Assembly: GCF_018417635.1 (NCBI RefSeq)
Contig: NZ_CP071007.1
Coordinates: 4,278,501 to 4,342,500 of the forward strand
Reading direction: 5' to 3'
Origin: Pseudomonas sp. SORT22
Lineage (GTDB): Bacteria > Pseudomonadota > Gammaproteobacteria > Pseudomonadales > Pseudomonadaceae
Length of the DNA: 64,000 nucleotides
A program made the position numbers and the translations under genes. Positions 27,169 to 35,463 of the stretch are shown here, one piece after another; positions within the stretch are counted from its first letter, which is position 1, and the number at the start of each line of letters is the position of its first letter. The notes beneath the pieces are model-generated. The model did no database searches. It was not told the origin of the DNA and saw only the letters and a list, made by a program, of their open reading frames with translations.

Positions 27169-28368
27169 TTATAGTTTCGTTGTAGTGCCAATCGCTGCGT
27201 AGCTTTCGTACGATTTCATCTGTTTGGCGATCTGCGAAATCTTGCTCGCGTAATCCGGGTCGGTTGCGTATCCGGCTTTCTGCAGCTCGCGTACAAACTG
27301 TTCCGGTTTATCGGCAGCCTTGACCGCTTCTTTATAGCGGGCGTTGTTCTGTAGCAGGCTGACCAGGTCATGGAAGCTGTCCTGGTAGGAGTCGTAGGAA
27401 CGGAACGCCGCGGTCTCCTTGACGAACTGACCGTCACGAAACTCGCTGGTGATCGCCCGCGCCTGGCCGCCCTGCCAGTTGCCGGTAGCCTTGATGCCAA
27501 ACAGGTTGTGACTGCTGCTGCCATCGGCCTGGCGCATGACCGATTTGCCCCAACCGGTTTCCAGCGCCGCCTGGGCCACCAGGTAGCGCGGATCGATACC
27601 GATGCGCTTGGCAGCCTGCTCGGCCATTGGCAGCATGGTGGCAACGAATTCATCCGACGAGCCGAATGCGCGCTTGGCCGGCGCCAGCGGCGGCTGGGCC
27701 ACGGCGCGGCCATAAATGCGCATCGAACCCGGCGCGGCAAAGCTCTGTGCCGACTGCCAGTCACCCTTGACCACGGCATCGGTCATGGCCGTGGTGCGTT
27801 GCGGCAAGGCTGCGGTGTTGGTGGTGGCAGCGACGGCACCGGCGGACGGCACGATGCCGGCCAGCAGGCGATCGGTGAGTTTGCCCGGCAGCGCCAGGCG
27901 CCGCGAGTTGAGCGCCGCCATGTCGTTGCGGGTGACGGCGGTTTCTTCGCTGCGCGCAGGCTCGGCAACCTTGCTTGCCCACAACGGCCGCTGCTGGATA
28001 TCCACGCGCGGGAACGGGCTGTTGTTGCTCGCAGCGCTGGCCTTCTGCTTGGACAGCTGGCGCATCAGCACTTCCTGCAGGCCGATACCGCCGCCCTCGC
28101 GGGACATGCTCACCGCCAGCTGCTGGTCGTACATCTGCTGGTACTGCTTGGTGGTCTCGGTGTTGAGCGGGTTGTCCTTGGCCAGCACATCGCTGGCCGA
28201 GCGCATCGACTTGAGCATCTCGTTGAGAAACAGCGACTCGAATTCCTGGGCCACCTTGCGCAGGTTGGCATCGCTGTCGCGATCACCAACCTTCAGCGAG
28301 TTCAGGCGATTGAGGTCGGTGTAGGCACCACTGTCGGCGGCATTGAAAGCACTTTTAGGCATATCCAT
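27169..28368 (-). CDS. flgJ: FlgJ, rod cap and peptidoglycan hydrolase
   Basis: FlgJ caps the growing rod and cuts peptidoglycan so that the rod can pass. The 399 residues contain the N-terminal rod-binding domain (about 30-115, ending in MSREGGGIGLQEVLMRQLSK), a linker, and a C-terminal glucosaminidase domain (about 230-395) with the catalytic Glu in QAALETGWGKS and the YDSYQDSFHDLVSLL segment. This is the two-domain form typical of gamma-proteobacteria. It overlaps no neighbour and is 11 bases after flgI. Confidence 0.96.
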   Translation of the reverse strand: MDMPKSAFNAADSGAYTDLNRLNSLKVGDRDSDANLRKVAQEFESLFLNEMLKSMRSASDVLAKDNPLNTETTKQYQQMYDQQLAVSMSREGGGIGLQEVLMRQLSKQKASAASNNSPFPRVDIQQRPLWASKVAEPARSEETAVTRNDMAALNSRRLALPGKLTDRLLAGIVPSAGAVAATTNTAALPQRTTAMTDAVVKGDWQSAQSFAAPGSMRIYGRAVAQPPLAPAKRAFGSSDEFVATMLPMAEQAAKRIGIDPRYLVAQAALETGWGKSVMRQADGSSSHNLFGIKATGNWQGGQARAITSEFRDGQFVKETAAFRSYDSYQDSFHDLVSLLQNNARYKEAVKAADKPEQFVRELQKAGYATDPDYASKISQIAKQMKSYESYAAIGTTTKL

Positions 28369-28379
28369 GGCCAGCCCCC

Positions 28380-29495
28380 TCAGATCACGATCAGGTCGGC
28401 TTGCAGGGCGCCGGCCTGTTTCAGGGCTTCGAGGATCGCCATCAGGTCACCGGGCGCAGCGCCCACCTGGTTCACCGCACGGACGATTTCATCCAGGGTG
28501 GTACCGGGGCCGAACTTGAACATCGGCTTGGCTTCCTGCTCGGCATTGACCCGTGAGCGCGGCACCACGGCAGTCTCGCCATTGGAGAACGGCCCCGGCT
28601 GGCTGACGATCGGGTCTTCGGTAATGGTCACGGTCAGGCTGCCGTGGGTGACCGCCGCCGGCGACACCTTGACGTTCTGGCCAATGACGATGGTACCGGT
28701 ACGCGAATTGATGATGACCTTGGCCACAGCCTGGCCCGGATCGATCTCAAGGTTCTCGAGAATCGACAGGTAGTCGACCCGCTGGCTTGGATCGAGCGGC
28801 GCGGTAACCCGTACCGAACCACCGTCCAGGGCCTGGGCCACACCCGGGCCGAGCAGCTCGTTGACCTTGTCGACGATGCGCTTGGCGGTGGTGAAGTCCG
28901 GGCGATTAAGGTTCAGGGTCAGGCTGTTGCCCTGGTTGAAACCACTGGGCACGGCGCGCTCGACCGAAGCACCACCGGGGATGCGACCGGCCGACGGCAC
29001 GTTGACGGTAATCTTCGAGCCGTCGCGGCCTTCGGCATCGAAACCGCCGACCACCAGGTTGCCCTGGGCAATGGCGTAGACGTTGCCATCGATACCCTTG
29101 AGCGGAGTCATCAGCAGGCTGCCGCCGCGCAGGCTCTTGGAGTTGCCGATCGAGGAGACGGTGATATCCACCACCTGCCCCGGCTTGGCGAACGCCGGCA
29201 GGTCGGCATGCACCGACACCGCGGCAACGTTTTTCAGCTGCACGTTGCCCGAGCCTGGCGGCACCTTGATGCCGAACTGCGAGAGCATGTTGTTGAAGGT
29301 CTGCAGGGTGAACGGCGTCTGGGTGGTCTGGTCACCCGTGCCGTTGAGCCCCACCACCAGGCCGTAGCCGATCAGCTGGTTGGTGCGCACGCCGGAAATG
29401 CTGGCGATGTCCTTCAGACGCTCGGCCTGCACGGCGAACGCAGTGGACAGCAGAATCGTAGCGGCAATCAGCTGCTTGAAGTTGAACATGGTCAT
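28380..29495 (-). CDS. flgI: FlgI, flagellar P-ring protein
   Basis: FlgI forms the P-ring bushing in the peptidoglycan layer; it is secreted by Sec and chaperoned by FlgA. The 371-residue precursor has a signal peptide of about 25 residues (cleavage after AFAVQA). The mature protein begins [20 protein letters not shown], the conserved P-ring start. A second ATG two codons later is an alternative start. It lies between flgH and flgJ. Confidence 0.97.
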   Translation of the reverse strand: MTMFNFKQLIAATILLSTAFAVQAERLKDIASISGVRTNQLIGYGLVVGLNGTGDQTTQTPFTLQTFNNMLSQFGIKVPPGSGNVQLKNVAAVSVHADLPAFAKPGQVVDITVSSIGNSKSLRGGSLLMTPLKGIDGNVYAIAQGNLVVGGFDAEGRDGSKITVNVPSAGRIPGGASVERAVPSGFNQGNSLTLNLNRPDFTTAKRIVDKVNELLGPGVAQALDGGSVRVTAPLDPSQRVDYLSILENLEIDPGQAVAKVIINSRTGTIVIGQNVKVSPAAVTHGSLTVTITEDPIVSQPGPFSNGETAVVPRSRVNAEQEAKPMFKFGPGTTLDEIVRAVNQVGAAPGDLMAILEALKQAGALQADLIVI

Positions 29496-29501
29496 CCGAA
29501 C

Positions 29502-30197
29502 CTAGAAAGGCCAAAGCGGGCTGATGAAGAACCGGTCAAACCAACCAGGCTGGCTGGCGTCGGCAAACGAGCCGGTACCCGAATAGGTGATGCGCGCATC
29601 GGCAACACGGGTAGAAGGCACGGTGTTGTCGGTGGCGATGTCATCGGCACGGATCATCCCGGCGATACGTACCAGCTCATCACCGGTGTTGAGGGTCAGC
29701 CACTTCTCGCCGCGCACGGCAATGATGCCGTTGGGCAACACGTCGGCCACGGTGACAGTGATCGAGCCGGTCAGGGTATTGCCCTGAGCCGCCTTGCTGT
29801 CGCCCTTGGTTGCACGGTCGCCGCTGTAGCCGGCACTGAGGCTCAGATCGCCATCACCAAATGGATTATTGGTGGTCAAGCCACCGCCAAACAACGAGGT
29901 CAGGCCGATATCGGCCTTGCTGTTCTTGGCAATCTGCGAGTTGGCGTTCTTGCTCGCCTGGGTGCGCTCGTTGAGGGTAATGGTGATGATGTCACCCACC
30001 CTGAAAGCCTTGCGGTCGCTGTACAGGTTCTGGTCGAAACCGGCCTGGTAGATCGAGCCGTTGTTGGCCGCCGCCGGCAATGGCGTGCGCGGCAATACCG
30101 GCGCGTAGTAAGGATCGTTGGGCTTGGGCGTCGGCGCGACGCAGCCGGCCAGCAAGGCGATCCCACTCAGGGCAAGCACGGATAACAAACGACTCAT
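29502..30197 (-). CDS. flgH: FlgH, flagellar L-ring lipoprotein
   Basis: FlgH forms the L-ring in the outer membrane. The start at [20 protein letters not shown] gives 231 residues and places the lipobox LAGC with the lipid-modified Cys at 19. A longer frame that begins 18 codons upstream would bury the signal peptide. The mature part holds [30 protein letters not shown] and [20 protein letters not shown], both typical of the family. It follows flgG. Confidence 0.97.
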   Translation of the reverse strand: MSRLLSVLALSGIALLAGCVAPTPKPNDPYYAPVLPRTPLPAAANNGSIYQAGFDQNLYSDRKAFRVGDIITITLNERTQASKNANSQIAKNSKADIGLTSLFGGGLTTNNPFGDGDLSLSAGYSGDRATKGDSKAAQGNTLTGSITVTVADVLPNGIIAVRGEKWLTLNTGDELVRIAGMIRADDIATDNTVPSTRVADARITYSGTGSFADASQPGWFDRFFISPLWPF

Positions 30198-30251
30198 GAC
30201 TCTGACCTCACGGTGTAACAGGCGCCGTTCAAGCGACCTCGAAGACTTCAC

Positions 30252-31037
30252 TTACAGGTTCTGGGTAACGTACGAGAGCATCTGGTCGGCGGTGGAAATG
30301 ACCTTGGAGTTCATTTCGTAGGCCCGCTGGGTGGTGATCATGTTGACCAGCTCTTCAACGGTGCTGACGTTGGAGTTTTCCAGGGTTTGCTGCTGCATCA
30401 CGCCAAAACCGTTGAGGCCCGGGGTACCGATCTGCGGCGCGCCGCTGGCGGCGGTTTCCAGGAACAGGTTGCCGCCCATGGCCTGCAGGCCGGCCGGGTT
30501 GATGAAGTCGGCGGTCTGGATGTTGCCGATGATCTGCGCCGCCGGGTTGCCAGCAGTGGTGATCGACACGGTGCCGTCCTGGCCAACGGTGAAGGTCTGC
30601 GCCTCTGGCGGCACGACAATCGCAGGCTCCAGGGCAAAGCCGTTGGCGGTGACGATCTGGCCGTCGGAGTTCAGGTGGAAGGTACCGTCGCGGGTGTACG
30701 AAACCGTGCCGTCCGGCTGCAGGATCTGGAAGAAGCCACGACCGTTGACCGCCATGTCCAGCGGGTTCTCGGTGGTCTGCAGGCTGCCGGTGCTGAAGTT
30801 TTTCTGGGTGCCGACAATGCGCACACCGGTACCCACTTGCAGACCCGACGGCAGCTCGCTGTCCTGGGTCGACTGGGCGCCTGGCTGACGCTTGATCTGG
30901 TAGAGCAGGTCCTGAAACTCGGCGCGATCACGTTTGAAGCCGGTGGTCGAGACGTTGGCCAGGTTGTTGGAAATGGTCGTCAGGTTGGTGTCCTGGGCGG
31001 ACAAACCGGTTTTACTGACCCAAAGAGCCGGAAGCAT
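30252..31037 (-). CDS. flgG: FlgG, distal rod protein
   Basis: FlgG makes the distal rod that crosses the peptidoglycan and the L/P-ring bushing. The length of 261 residues is standard. The N-terminal motif TTISNNLANVSTTGFKRDRA and the C-terminal SNVSTVEELVNMITTQRAYEMNSK are the signature halves of flagellar basal-body rod proteins. It follows flgF by 45 bases. Confidence 0.97.
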   Translation of the reverse strand: MLPALWVSKTGLSAQDTNLTTISNNLANVSTTGFKRDRAEFQDLLYQIKRQPGAQSTQDSELPSGLQVGTGVRIVGTQKNFSTGSLQTTENPLDMAVNGRGFFQILQPDGTVSYTRDGTFHLNSDGQIVTANGFALEPAIVVPPEAQTFTVGQDGTVSITTAGNPAAQIIGNIQTADFINPAGLQAMGGNLFLETAASGAPQIGTPGLNGFGVMQQQTLENSNVSTVEELVNMITTQRAYEMNSKVISTADQMLSYVTQNL

Positions 31038-31082
31038 GCTGTTCTCCTCGCGCGCCTGTTTTACGGCGCTACGTCTGTGTAA

Positions 31083-31823
31083 TTAGCCGATCTGCAAAAC
31101 CCGAGCCATGGCTTCGTCGCCTTCCTTGGCCGTGGTCATCATCTTGATGTGCAGTTCGAATTGACGGGACAGCGCCAGCACCGAGGTCATTTCCTCGACC
31201 GCATTGACGTTGCTTGACTCCAGGAAACCGGAAACCACCTGGACGTTGGCGTCGGCAGGCGCGGGCTGGCCGCTCTTGGTGTGGATCATGCCGTCCAGGC
31301 CCTTGGTCATGGTCTTGAGGTCCGGATTGACCAGCTTGATGCGGTCGACCTCGGCCATGACCCGCGGGCCTTCGCCCATGGCGCGGATGCTGATGGTGCC
31401 ATCCTGGCCGATCTCGACCTTCTGCTCTGGCGGCACGGCAATCGGCCCGCCATTGCCCATCACCGGCATGCCGTTGCCGGCGCGCAGCACACCCAGGCCG
31501 TCAATGTTGAGGCTGGCGGTGCGCACATAGGCTTCACTGCCATCCGGAGCCTGTACGGCAATGAAGCCGTCGCCGCCGATGGCGATATCCAGGTCACGGC
31601 CGGTCTCTTGCATCGAGCCCGGGCTGAAATCGGTGGCCGGGCGCTCGGTCATGGCGTAGGCCCGCGCCGGAAAGCTGTCACCAAACACCGGCATCGAACG
31701 CGCCTGCTCCAGGTCGCGCTGAAAACCGCTGGTGGAAATGTTCGCCAGGTTGTTGGCATGGGCCTTTTGCGCCAGCGCATTCTGGCTGGCGCCGGTCATG
31801 GCCACGTATAGCATCTTGTCCAC
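31083..31823 (-). CDS. flgF: FlgF, proximal rod protein
   Basis: FlgF is one of the proximal rod proteins. I take the GTG at 31821-31823 (MDKMLYVAMTGASQNALAQK, 246 residues) as the start, because the GGAGG ribosome site lies 6 bases before it. An in-frame ATG two codons upstream touches the GGAGG directly and cannot be used well. The HANNLANISTSGFQRDL motif and the C-terminal LESSNVNAVEEMTSVLALSRQFELHIKMM are the family halves. It heads the flgF-G-H-I-J-K-L run behind a sigma-54 type site. Confidence 0.95.
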   Translation of the reverse strand: MDKMLYVAMTGASQNALAQKAHANNLANISTSGFQRDLEQARSMPVFGDSFPARAYAMTERPATDFSPGSMQETGRDLDIAIGGDGFIAVQAPDGSEAYVRTASLNIDGLGVLRAGNGMPVMGNGGPIAVPPEQKVEIGQDGTISIRAMGEGPRVMAEVDRIKLVNPDLKTMTKGLDGMIHTKSGQPAPADANVQVVSGFLESSNVNAVEEMTSVLALSRQFELHIKMMTTAKEGDEAMARVLQIG

Positions 31824-31882
31824 AGTCATCCTCCGCTGCGCTGGCGAACACTTGCCGTCCGCCGCTGCTCTGCAGTGCCTGT

Positions 31883-31898
31883 AGCAAGTTTCAAACCA
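31883..31898 (-). promoter_or_regulatory. Sigma-54 promoter of the flgF operon
   Basis: The minus strand reads TGGTTTGAAACTTGCT. The invariant GG and GC and the spacing match TGGCAC-N5-TTGCW, though CAC is replaced by TTT. The predicted leader is about 49 bases. It is the only such site in the gap before flgF. Confidence 0.6.
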
Positions 31899-31966
31899 AC
31901 TTTTGCAAAAGACCCAAAAGCCCAATAGAACAAGGGTTTCAGCGCTGCGCGAAGACTCGCATGGAG

Positions 31967-31990
31967 AAAGCGCCGTCGAAATTACGGCGC
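31967..31990 (-). terminator. Terminator after the 62-residue secreted protein gene
   Basis: The minus strand has a perfect 7-base stem GCGCCGT/ACGGCGC with a 7-base loop and a short TTTCT tail. It would insulate the small gene from the flgF promoter downstream. Confidence 0.55.
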
Positions 31991-31994
31991 CGGT

Positions 31995-32010
31995 TTGCCG
32001 CTAGCGGCAA
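31995..32010. repeat. TTGCCGC-type palindrome, copy 1
   Basis: The perfect palindrome TTGCCGCTAGCGGCAA lies just after the stop of the small gene at 32013. Near copies occur at 35337-35352 and 49705-49720, and the same unit is elaborated at 35380-35458. Confidence 0.8.
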
Positions 32011-32012
32011 GC

Positions 32013-32201
32013 TTAGTACTCGCGGCAGGCCGCGTTATTGAAAGGACCGGCAAAACGCTTCCAGCCCTCGCCCGGGGAAAACTGCGCGCACACCAGGCGC
32101 CCGGTGACCTGGCTTTCCCAGCGATACCAGGGCGCGGCATCGGCCCGGACCTGGCTCATCAACAGCACGGCAAACAGCGCCAGCAGCCATCGCTGCAACA
32201 T
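32013..32201 (-). CDS. Small secreted protein of unknown function
   Basis: This 62-residue protein has a clear Sec signal peptide (MLQRWLLALFAVLLMSQVRA, cleavage near residue 20-22). The mature part of about 40 residues is Trp- and Arg-rich, with two cysteines (LVCAQFSPGEGW and NAACREY) that could form a disulfide. It lies between flgE and flgF, has its own hairpins at both ends and fits no flagellar family I know. The position inside the cluster may mean a periplasmic accessory role, but that is only inference. Confidence 0.7.
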   Translation of the reverse strand: MLQRWLLALFAVLLMSQVRADAAPWYRWESQVTGRLVCAQFSPGEGWKRFAGPFNNAACREY

Positions 32202-32223
32202 GATCGATACCCCCGAAATACAA

Positions 32224-32245
32224 GACCCCTTCCGAGAAAGGGGTC
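32224..32245 (-). terminator. Hairpin after flgE
   Basis: The perfect stem GACCCCTT/AAGGGGTC with a 6-base loop lies 29 bases after the flgE stop. On the minus strand the tail TTGTATTTC is weak, so termination may be partial. Confidence 0.6.
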
Positions 32246-32273
32246 TGTTTATACCAACTACCTTACACCCGCA

Positions 32274-33599
32274 TCAGGCCATCTGGATGATGGTCTGCAT
32301 GATGGTGCTCTGGGTCGAGATGGTCTTGGCGTTAGCCTGGTAGTTGCTCTGCGCCTTGATCAGCTCGACCAGCTCGTTGGTCAGGTTGACGTTGGACGCC
32401 TCCAGCGAGTTGGAAGCGATGGCGCCCAGGGTACCGGTTTTCGGTGCATCGATACCCGGGATACCCGAGGAGTAGGTTTCGGTCCAGCGAGTACCACCCA
32501 TAGGCTGCAGGCCTTGCTCGTTGGCGAAACTGGCAATCGCGACCTGGCCGATGGCACGCGACTGCTGGTTGCTGAAGCTTGCGAACATCACGCCGCTGGA
32601 GTCGATGCTCAGGCTCGACAGGATACCGGTAGCGTAACCGTCCTGGCTTTGCGACAGGCGCGTGGTCGGGGTGTTGTACGAGGTGGTGTCGGTCATGTCG
32701 ATGGCGATACCGCCAGCATTGGCAGCCGAACCGTTGGAACCCCAGACCGGTGGCTTGGCACTGGCGTTGGTCACCTCGGCAGGAATCCAGCCGGTCAGCT
32801 TGAAGACCTTGTTGACCACTTCGTAGCCCGAGCCCGCAGCGCCGGCAGTCATGCTCTTGACGCTACCGTCGGAGTTGAACACGATGGTGCCTTCCAGCGC
32901 CTTTGGCGGCTCTTCGGCAGGGTTCAGCGGGTTGCGGCCATCGATCAGGGTGTACGACTTCCAGGTATTGGTCCCGGTCTTGACGTAGTACTGATCCATG
33001 ACGTGCTCGTTACCCTGGCTGTCGTAGATCTTGGTGGCGAAGGTCTTGTTCCAGCTGTTTTCGTCGGTCGGGCTGAAGGTGGTGGTCGCCGGAATGACCT
33101 TGTCCGACGAGTTCAGGTTCAGGCCCTGATCGATCGCGGTGGTGCTCTTGGGCGCCAGCGCCGAGGTGTCGATCTTAAGGTCAGTCAGCACGCCATTGAT
33201 GATCTTGCCGTTTTCATCAACGCCGTAGCCGCGCAGGCGCAGGCCGTCAGCAGTGACGACATAGTTGTCCTTGTTGGTCTGGAAGGCACCGGCACGGGTG
33301 TAGCTGAGCGCACCGTTGTCGCTCAGCACGAAGAAGCCCTGACCCTGGATGCCCATGTCCAGCACGTTGCCGGTGTTGGTGATATCGCCATTGGTGAACT
33401 GCTGCGATACCGCGGCCAGGCGCACACCGTTACCGATGTTGTTGGTACCGACGCCGAGCTTGTTGGCCGAGTAGACGTCGGCGAATTCTGCGCGCGACGA
33501 TTTGAAACCGGTGGTGGCGACGTTGGCGATGTTGTTGCCGGTCACGTCCAGTTGCTTGTTGGCTGCATAGAGACCGCTAAGGCCGATATTGAATGACAT
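32274..33599 (-). CDS. flgE: FlgE, hook protein
   Basis: FlgE polymerises into the hook. The 441-residue protein begins SFNIGLSGLYAANKQLDVTG and has the NNIANVATTGFKSSRAEFAD axial motif. It ends with LEASNVNLTNELVELIKAQSNYQANAKTISTQ. The variable middle is Ser/Thr/Gly-rich. It is the last gene of the flgB-C-D-E run and is followed by a hairpin. Confidence 0.97.
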   Translation of the reverse strand: MSFNIGLSGLYAANKQLDVTGNNIANVATTGFKSSRAEFADVYSANKLGVGTNNIGNGVRLAAVSQQFTNGDITNTGNVLDMGIQGQGFFVLSDNGALSYTRAGAFQTNKDNYVVTADGLRLRGYGVDENGKIINGVLTDLKIDTSALAPKSTTAIDQGLNLNSSDKVIPATTTFSPTDENSWNKTFATKIYDSQGNEHVMDQYYVKTGTNTWKSYTLIDGRNPLNPAEEPPKALEGTIVFNSDGSVKSMTAGAAGSGYEVVNKVFKLTGWIPAEVTNASAKPPVWGSNGSAANAGGIAIDMTDTTSYNTPTTRLSQSQDGYATGILSSLSIDSSGVMFASFSNQQSRAIGQVAIASFANEQGLQPMGGTRWTETYSSGIPGIDAPKTGTLGAIASNSLEASNVNLTNELVELIKAQSNYQANAKTISTQSTIMQTIIQMA

Positions 33600-33629
33600 C
33601 TTTCACTCCTTGTGCCGCGTTAGCCGGCT

Positions 33630-34373
33630 CTATATACCGATGGTTTGGACTTTGGACAGGGCAATACTGCCCAGGCCGGCGAGATTGAGCATCATCTCGC
33701 CGCCAGTCTGACTGATGGTGACGCTGCTGACGGTGGCCGGCAGCATGGTGTACATGTCCAGCTGCTTGCCTTCGACGGTGGTCTTGGCGGCAAAGGTGTA
33801 GGTACCCGGGTCGACTTTCTCGCCCTTGTCGTTGGTACCGTCCCAGACGAAAGCGGCATTGCCAGCCTTCTGCGCCCCCATGTCGATGGTCTTGACCAGC
33901 TTGCCATCCTTGTCGGTAATGGTGACGGTGGCATTGCTGAGCGCCTGCGGGACCACCACCGAACCGTTGAAGCTCTTGGTGGTGTCGACCACGGCCTTGT
34001 CGGTCTGGGCGATCACCGAGCGACCGACCAGCGACGAGGCCTGCAGTGCCTGCGAGGACTTGTAGTTGCCGGAAATCGCGGTCACCGACTCGTTCAGCGA
34101 GGTGATGCCTTCCAGGCTGCTGAACTGCGCCAGCTGGGCCACGAATTCGCTGTTATCCTGCGGATCGAGCGGGTTCTGGTGCTGCATCTGGGTCACCAGC
34201 AACTGCAGGAACGCGTCCTTGCCCAGCGCCTGCTTGTTGGCGCCGGTCTTGCTGTTGGTGGCCGAGGCGATACCGGCGGCGCTGTTGGCGCTGGTTTCGC
34301 TGTTTTTCTTGCCCGACGCCTTGATGACGTCGTTCAGGCTTACGCCGGCTGTTGGGTCATTAACACTTGCCAT
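33630..34373 (-). CDS. flgD: FlgD, hook capping protein
   Basis: FlgD is the scaffold cap that guides hook assembly and is later replaced by FlgK. The 247-residue protein has the conserved N-terminal FLQLLVTQMQHQNPLDPQDNSEFVAQLAQFSSLEG motif and a C-terminal tudor/FnIII-like part (AAFVWDGTNDKGEKVDPGTYTF). It is 15 bases after flgC. Confidence 0.96.
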   Translation of the reverse strand: MASVNDPTAGVSLNDVIKASGKKNSETSANSAAGIASATNSKTGANKQALGKDAFLQLLVTQMQHQNPLDPQDNSEFVAQLAQFSSLEGITSLNESVTAISGNYKSSQALQASSLVGRSVIAQTDKAVVDTTKSFNGSVVVPQALSNATVTITDKDGKLVKTIDMGAQKAGNAAFVWDGTNDKGEKVDPGTYTFAAKTTVEGKQLDMYTMLPATVSSVTISQTGGEMMLNLAGLGSIALSKVQTIGI

Positions 34374-34388
34374 TGGCTTAGTCCTTTA

Positions 34389-34832
34389 TCACTGACCCAG
34401 GGTCAGGACCTTCTGCATCATGGATTTGGCCGTGTTCATCAGCTCGGCGTTGGTCTGGAACGAGCGGCTGGCGGAGATCATGTCAGCCATCTCTTCCACC
34501 ACGTTGACGTTCGGGTAGTAGACGTAGCCGTCCTTGTTCGCCGCCGGATGGTTCGGCTCGTAGCGCGCCTCAAGGTTGCTCTGGTCCTCGACCACGCCGA
34601 GCACCTGCACACCCTGGCCGGCAGCGTCCTGATCCTGGAACAGCGACTGGCTGACGCCGGCCTGGGCCTGCTGGAAGGTGGTGGCGAATACCGGGTGACG
34701 GGCGCGGTAGGTCTGGTCGATGCTCGACGAGACGGTCTCGGCGTTGGCGATGTTCGAAGCGACGGTATTCAGACGCGTGGTCTGGGCGCTCATGCCGCTA
34801 CCGGCAATGTTGAAGACACTGGCGAGGGACAT
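34389..34832 (-). CDS. flgC: FlgC, proximal rod protein
   Basis: FlgC is a 147-residue proximal rod subunit. The N-terminal SLASVFNIAGSGMSAQTTRLNTVASNIANAETVSSS and C-terminal YYPNVNVVEEMADMISASRSFQTNAELMNTAKSMM are characteristic. It starts 3 bases after the flgB stop. Confidence 0.97.
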   Translation of the reverse strand: MSLASVFNIAGSGMSAQTTRLNTVASNIANAETVSSSIDQTYRARHPVFATTFQQAQAGVSQSLFQDQDAAGQGVQVLGVVEDQSNLEARYEPNHPAANKDGYVYYPNVNVVEEMADMISASRSFQTNAELMNTAKSMMQKVLTLGQ

Positions 34833-34835
34833 GAC

Positions 34836-35243
34836 TTACTCTCCGCGCAGGGCCGATACCAGCCCTTTGAATTTACTGTTGAGCAGCGTGAAGCTGGCCT
34901 GGAAACCCACGGCGTTTTCCGCATAGCTCGATTGCTCGAGCTGGGCATCGACGGTGTTCTGGTCGATCGACGGCTGCATCGGCGTGCGGTACTGCAAGGT
35001 CTCGTCGCCCATGCTCAGGCCTTCGGCCTCGATGTGCCGGGCGTTGGTACGATCCAGTGCGAAATGGCCCTTGCTGGTCTGCTCGGCCTGCGCCGCCAGC
35101 ACCGAAGCGAAGTCCATGTCGCGCGCCTTGTAGTTGGGCGTGTCGGCGTTGGCGATGTTGTTGGCCAGCACCTCGGCACGCTGGGCGCGAAAGCCCAATG
35201 CCTTTTCGTGGATGCCGAGCGCTTTGTCGAAGCTGATGCTCAT
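34836..35243 (-). CDS. flgB: FlgB, proximal rod protein
   Basis: FlgB is the 135-residue rod subunit nearest the MS-ring. The motif AEVLANNIANADTPNYKARDMDF and the C-terminal tail NAVGFQASFTLLNSKFKGLVSAL match the family. It is the first gene of flgBCDE and lies about 30 bases after the predicted sigma-54 start point. Confidence 0.97.
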   Translation of the reverse strand: MSISFDKALGIHEKALGFRAQRAEVLANNIANADTPNYKARDMDFASVLAAQAEQTSKGHFALDRTNARHIEAEGLSMGDETLQYRTPMQPSIDQNTVDAQLEQSSYAENAVGFQASFTLLNSKFKGLVSALRGE

Positions 35244-35283
35244 GTCGTGGAAACCTTCGAAGGTTTTTCGTTGACTGTGTCAG

Positions 35284-35299
35284 AGCAAGAGCCATGCCA
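35284..35299 (-). promoter_or_regulatory. Sigma-54 promoter of flgBCDE
   Basis: The minus strand reads TGGCATGGCTCTTGCT, one mismatch from TGGCAC-N5-TTGCW. Its -24 element begins right at the T-tract of the cheR terminator. Confidence 0.8.
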
Positions 35300-35326
35300 A
35301 AAAACAAAACCCCGTAAATACGGGGC
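35300..35326 (-). terminator. Terminator after cheR, abutting the flgB promoter
   Basis: The minus strand has the stem CCCCGTA/TACGGGG (flanked by AAAG and TTTT) followed by TTTTGTTTTTT. It is the only T-tailed terminator between cheR and flgB. Confidence 0.8.
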
Positions 35327-35336
35327 TTTGAGGAGT

Positions 35337-35352
35337 TTGCCGCCAGCGGCAA
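35337..35352. repeat. TTGCCGC-type palindrome, copy 2
   Basis: TTGCCGCCAGCGGCAA differs by one base from the copy at 31995-32010. It lies in the cheR-flgB gap next to the longer inverted repeat at 35380-35458. Confidence 0.75.
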
Positions 35353-35379
35353 TGCCAGAAAAGTGGCAAAAGAGCGGCA

Positions 35380-35458
35380 AGCGGCAAGCTTCAAGCGGCA
35401 AGAAAAAGCCAGGCGGCGCGCGAGCGGCTCTCTTTCTTGCCGCTTGAAGCTTGCCGCT
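35380..35458. repeat. Long inverted repeat made of GCGGCAAG units
   Basis: Perfect 26-base arms (35380-35405 and 35433-35458) enclose a 27-base loop. The arms are built from AGCGGCAAG and GCTTCAAG units, and an extra GCGGCAA unit precedes the left arm. It begins 6 bases after the cheR stop. It resembles the AGCTTGAAGC-rich intergenic repeats known from Pseudomonas genomes, but I cannot name a family. Confidence 0.85.
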
Positions 35459-35463
35459 AAAGC

